NCBI GenBank assembly: GCA_020635725.1
Contig: JACJZF010000008.1
Span: 124,001-188,000, forward strand
Length of the DNA: 64,000 bases
From: Flavobacteriales bacterium
GTDB lineage: Bacteria > Bacteroidota > Bacteroidia > Flavobacteriales_F > PHOS-HE28
Direction: 5' to 3'
The position numbers and the translations under genes were made by a program. Below the pieces are notes generated by a model. It saw only the letters and a program-made list of their open reading frames with translations, had not been told where the DNA came from and did not search any database. Below are positions 62,028-64,000 of this stretch, piece after piece (the first letter of the stretch is position 1; each line of letters starts with the position of its first letter).

Positions 62028-63415
62028 GCGCGAATCGCACCTTGCGCTGGACCACCATCGGGCTGTGCATCGGCGTGCTGGCCTACCTCGCAGCCTTCGC
62101 CCTGCGCTTCGCGGATGAGCGCCTCTACGCGGACAGTGGCTACTATCTCTTCTGGACGATCAATGATCTCGGGTTCCACATCGAGCATGGGCGCTGGGTG
62201 CTTGCCTTGGCGGAATGGCCCGCCCTGCTTGGGGCGATGAGCGACTCCCCGATGTCAGCCGCGATCCTGGCGCACTCCCTGGCGAATGTGATCTTCCTCG
62301 TCCTGACCATGTGCTTCGCGCTATACGTGCTGAAGGATGAGCGCGCGGCCCTCGCCCTGGCCGCCTCGCAGCTCATCGGCCTCACCCACGGCCTGTTCTG
62401 CCCCGTGTTCGAACTGTACTACGGCACCGGCCTCATCATCCTGCTGCACGCGGTCGTCGTCAATGCCCTGCTGAACGGTCGCATCAAGCTGTTGCTGGCA
62501 CTGATGCTCTTCATCCTAGCGCTCAGCAGTCACCCTATGGCCTGGCTGCTTCTGCTCGGCATGCTCGCGCTGCTGGATCCGCGCGACCGACGCCCCATGC
62601 TCTTGCCCCTGCTGCTCGCTGCCCTTCTCTTCGCGGTGCTGCGCTGGTACGGCATGAGCGTGTACGAATCCGCGCAGCTCGGCTTCGCGAAGCGCCTCAT
62701 CTCCTTCGCGCCACTCCGATTGCTCGCGCCGCAGCAGCTCTGGCATGAGGCACGTCGTTTCGTTCAGCATGATCCCGATGTGCTCGCGCTCGCAGCGACA
62801 GCAGCCATCATTCTCGCTCGCGCCCGTCAATGGCGACCACTGATCATCCACCTGTCCGGCATCGTGGTGCTCTACATCCTTACCGGACTCTACCTGCCTG
62901 ATGCGCCGCACGACCGCTACCACGAACAGGTCGATTTCGGCTTCGCTGCTTGGACCGTGCTGGTGCTTTTCTCCTCCTGCTGGGCCATGCTCCCCTGGCG
63001 GCCAGCGATCCTGACCCTGGTGATGCTCGGTTTCGCCTACCGCATCGCCGAGGCGGAACGCATCGCGCCATACTACACCGCGCGGACCGCGTGGCTGGAG
63101 CAGCTTATCCAGCAAGCGAAGGATGAGCAGCTGCGCAAAGCCATCATCGACCCGCACGGCATCTCCTTCGGCACAGCGGACGACCGGGTGGCACCTTACT
63201 GGAGCCCCGGTGTGGAGACCTTGCTGCTCTCGGCACGGCAAGGCCCCGACCAAGCCATCTCCGTGATCACCACCGACGATTTCGACTGCCCCGGTGTTAC
63301 CGAGAAACTCGACAAGCTGGTGCTCCGATGCTGGGACGTGATCGAGCCGGAGCGCGTGAACAAGCGCTTCTTCGACCTGCCCGCATCGCAGTACGCGCCG
63401 TTGGTTACCAAATGA
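62024..63415 (+). CDS. Multi-spanning membrane protein, GT-C-like (paralogue 2)
   Basis: 463 residues, same architecture as paralogue 1 (RFADERLYADSGYYLFWTI, GRWVLALAEWPALLG, SDGLFCPVFELYF versus THGLFCPVFELYY, and the tail DDFDCPGVTEKLDKLVLRCW). Starts by ATGA overlap with paralogue 1, so it is a tandem duplication expressed as a unit. The conserved pair of tail cysteines may form a disulfide outside the membrane (inference). Confidence 0.75.
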   Translation: MSANRTLRWTTIGLCIGVLAYLAAFALRFADERLYADSGYYLFWTINDLGFHIEHGRWVLALAEWPALLGAMSDSPMSAAILAHSLANVIFLVLTMCFALYVLKDERAALALAASQLIGLTHGLFCPVFELYYGTGLIILLHAVVVNALLNGRIKLLLALMLFILALSSHPMAWLLLLGMLALLDPRDRRPMLLPLLLAALLFAVLRWYGMSVYESAQLGFAKRLISFAPLRLLAPQQLWHEARRFVQHDPDVLALAATAAIILARARQWRPLIIHLSGIVVLYILTGLYLPDAPHDRYHEQVDFGFAAWTVLVLFSSCWAMLPWRPAILTLVMLGFAYRIAEAERIAPYYTARTAWLEQLIQQAKDEQLRKAIIDPHGISFGTADDRVAPYWSPGVETLLLSARQGPDQAISVITTDDFDCPGVTEKLDKLVLRCWDVIEPERVNKRFFDLPASQYAPLVTK

Positions 63416-63830
63416 AGGGGAGCACCCGCGCCACACCCTTCATACTATCCGCGTATTCCGGATAACGCATGCTGAGCTGCTTCTCCTCGTAGCCGATCTT
63501 CATGACCAGCACGATGCCGCAGACCGCAAGAGCCGTGATGCGCAAAGGAGTCGGTGAGCCCCAAGTGATCGCGCCACCGCACACCATCACGGCGGTGTAC
63601 ATGGGATGCCGGAGGAAGCGATAGATGCCGCGTTGCGTGAAGGCCCCACCGGCGCGAGGGTCAGGCATCACGGTGAAGTTCGCTGTGCCCAGCGAGGCCG
63701 CTGCCCAGAGGAAGATCATGAGCCCGAGGCCGAAGAAGCACCACGCCAGAATGGACAGATCCAAATCGCCGCCGAAAAGAATCAGCGCGATGCAGGTGAA
63801 CTGGCCGATGACGAGGAACGTCGGCCGCAT
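63405..63830 (-). CDS. Isoprenylcysteine/PEMT-type small membrane methyltransferase
   Basis: 141 residues with four membrane segments. The C-terminal core QRGIYRFLRHPMYTAVMVCG and GYEEKQLSMRYPEYADSMKG is the SAM-binding signature of the ICMT/PEMT/NnrU-like group. The substrate is unknown. Its 3' end overlaps the convergent paralogue 2 gene by 11 bp. It starts 5 bp after the stop of the E2 gene, on the same strand. Confidence 0.88.
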   Translation of the reverse strand: MRPTFLVIGQFTCIALILFGGDLDLSILAWCFFGLGLMIFLWAAASLGTANFTVMPDPRAGGAFTQRGIYRFLRHPMYTAVMVCGGAITWGSPTPLRITALAVCGIVLVMKIGYEEKQLSMRYPEYADSMKGVARVLPFIW

Positions 63831-63835
63831 GATCC

Positions 63836-64000
63836 TCAGATCGCGCCCTCACCCAGCATTAGCGCCGGCTCCTCCATCAGATCCTTGAAGGTATTGAGGA
63901 AGGCCGCGCCGGTGGCGCCATCCACCACGCGGTGGTCGCAGCTCAGGGTCACCTTCATGGTGTGGCCCGGCACAATCGCGCCGTTGCGCACCACGGGCTT
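63836..64000 (-). CDS. Dihydrolipoamide acyltransferase (probable pyruvate dehydrogenase E2), C-terminal end (partial)
   Basis: The last 54 codons of a gene entering from the right edge. KVTLSCDHRVVDGATGAAFL contains the catalytic H-x3-D-G of the acyltransferase trimer, followed by FKDLMEEPALML. The wording is closest to Bacteroidota pyruvate dehydrogenase E2, though other 2-oxoacid dehydrogenase E2 proteins share it. Stop TGA at 63836-63838; upstream lipoyl and E3-binding domains lie outside the window. Confidence 0.9.
   Translation of the reverse strand, partial: KPVVRNGAIVPGHTMKVTLSCDHRVVDGATGAAFLNTFKDLMEEPALMLGEGAI

Overview
The window comes from a GC-rich member of the Bacteroidota, most likely a Flavobacteriales-type lineage. 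The evidence is several secreted proteins with type IX secretion (T9SS) type A C-terminal sorting domains, the Bacteroidota form of the long promoter -7 element (TAnnTTTG and close variants) just upstream of start codons, a Reg_prop sensor kinase, EttA, and paired sigma/anti-sigma genes. I see no rRNA, tRNA, CRISPR array, insertion sequence or phage. This is a chromosomal window with many interspersed small repeats.

Layout. 1-11.4 kb: the end of a surface protein, a two-component system (NarL-type regulator plus propeller-sensor histidine kinase), and a two-gene operon for very large surface proteins. One of these carries two seven-bladed LVIVD propellers and an S74 chaperone; the other is a PKD protein with a duplicated calcium-loop-like tail. 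A strong hairpin terminator closes the operon. 11.5-15.4 kb (minus): a small basic protein, EttA, a GT-C-type membrane glycosyltransferase and a small conserved protein. 15.4-20.4 kb: a structured repeat-rich gap, a PadR/PspC pair, an Omp28-like secreted protein and an agmatinase-family enzyme. 20.5-29.3 kb: a delta-60 repeat T9SS protein, an acyltransferase-3 protein, then a tight four-gene operon (pseudo-lytic transglycosylase with LysM, two SGNH hydrolases, MBOAT acyltransferase) that looks like an envelope O-acylation machine.

29.3-36.3 kb: an ECF sigma/zinc-finger anti-sigma pair and a polysaccharide locus (Wzx-like flippase, two Wzz-like proteins, O-antigen ligase/polymerase, and a divergent GT4 glycosyltransferase). 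36.3-44.1 kb: RNase HII, a large hypothetical envelope protein, KtrB/KtrA potassium uptake, a repeat block, group III truncated haemoglobin, a glucosaminidase with LysM and a DUF5522 protein. 44.1-49.3 kb: two secreted proteins, a broken remnant of the hutU 5' end, and full hutU, whose coding sequence contains in-frame palindromic repeat elements at two places. 49.3-53.5 kb: a PKD/T9SS protein, an ECF sigma factor and an unusual membrane-anchor plus beta-barrel protein.

53.5-64 kb: pheT; a sterol-desaturase-type (alkylglycerol monooxygenase-like) protein with a GNAT and a YhhN lysoplasmalogenase-like protein, suggesting ether-lipid turnover; recG; two tandem paralogous multi-spanning membrane proteins; a small isoprenylcysteine/PEMT-type methyltransferase; and the C-terminus of a pyruvate dehydrogenase E2. 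All functions are read from motifs and family knowledge; no database search was run.
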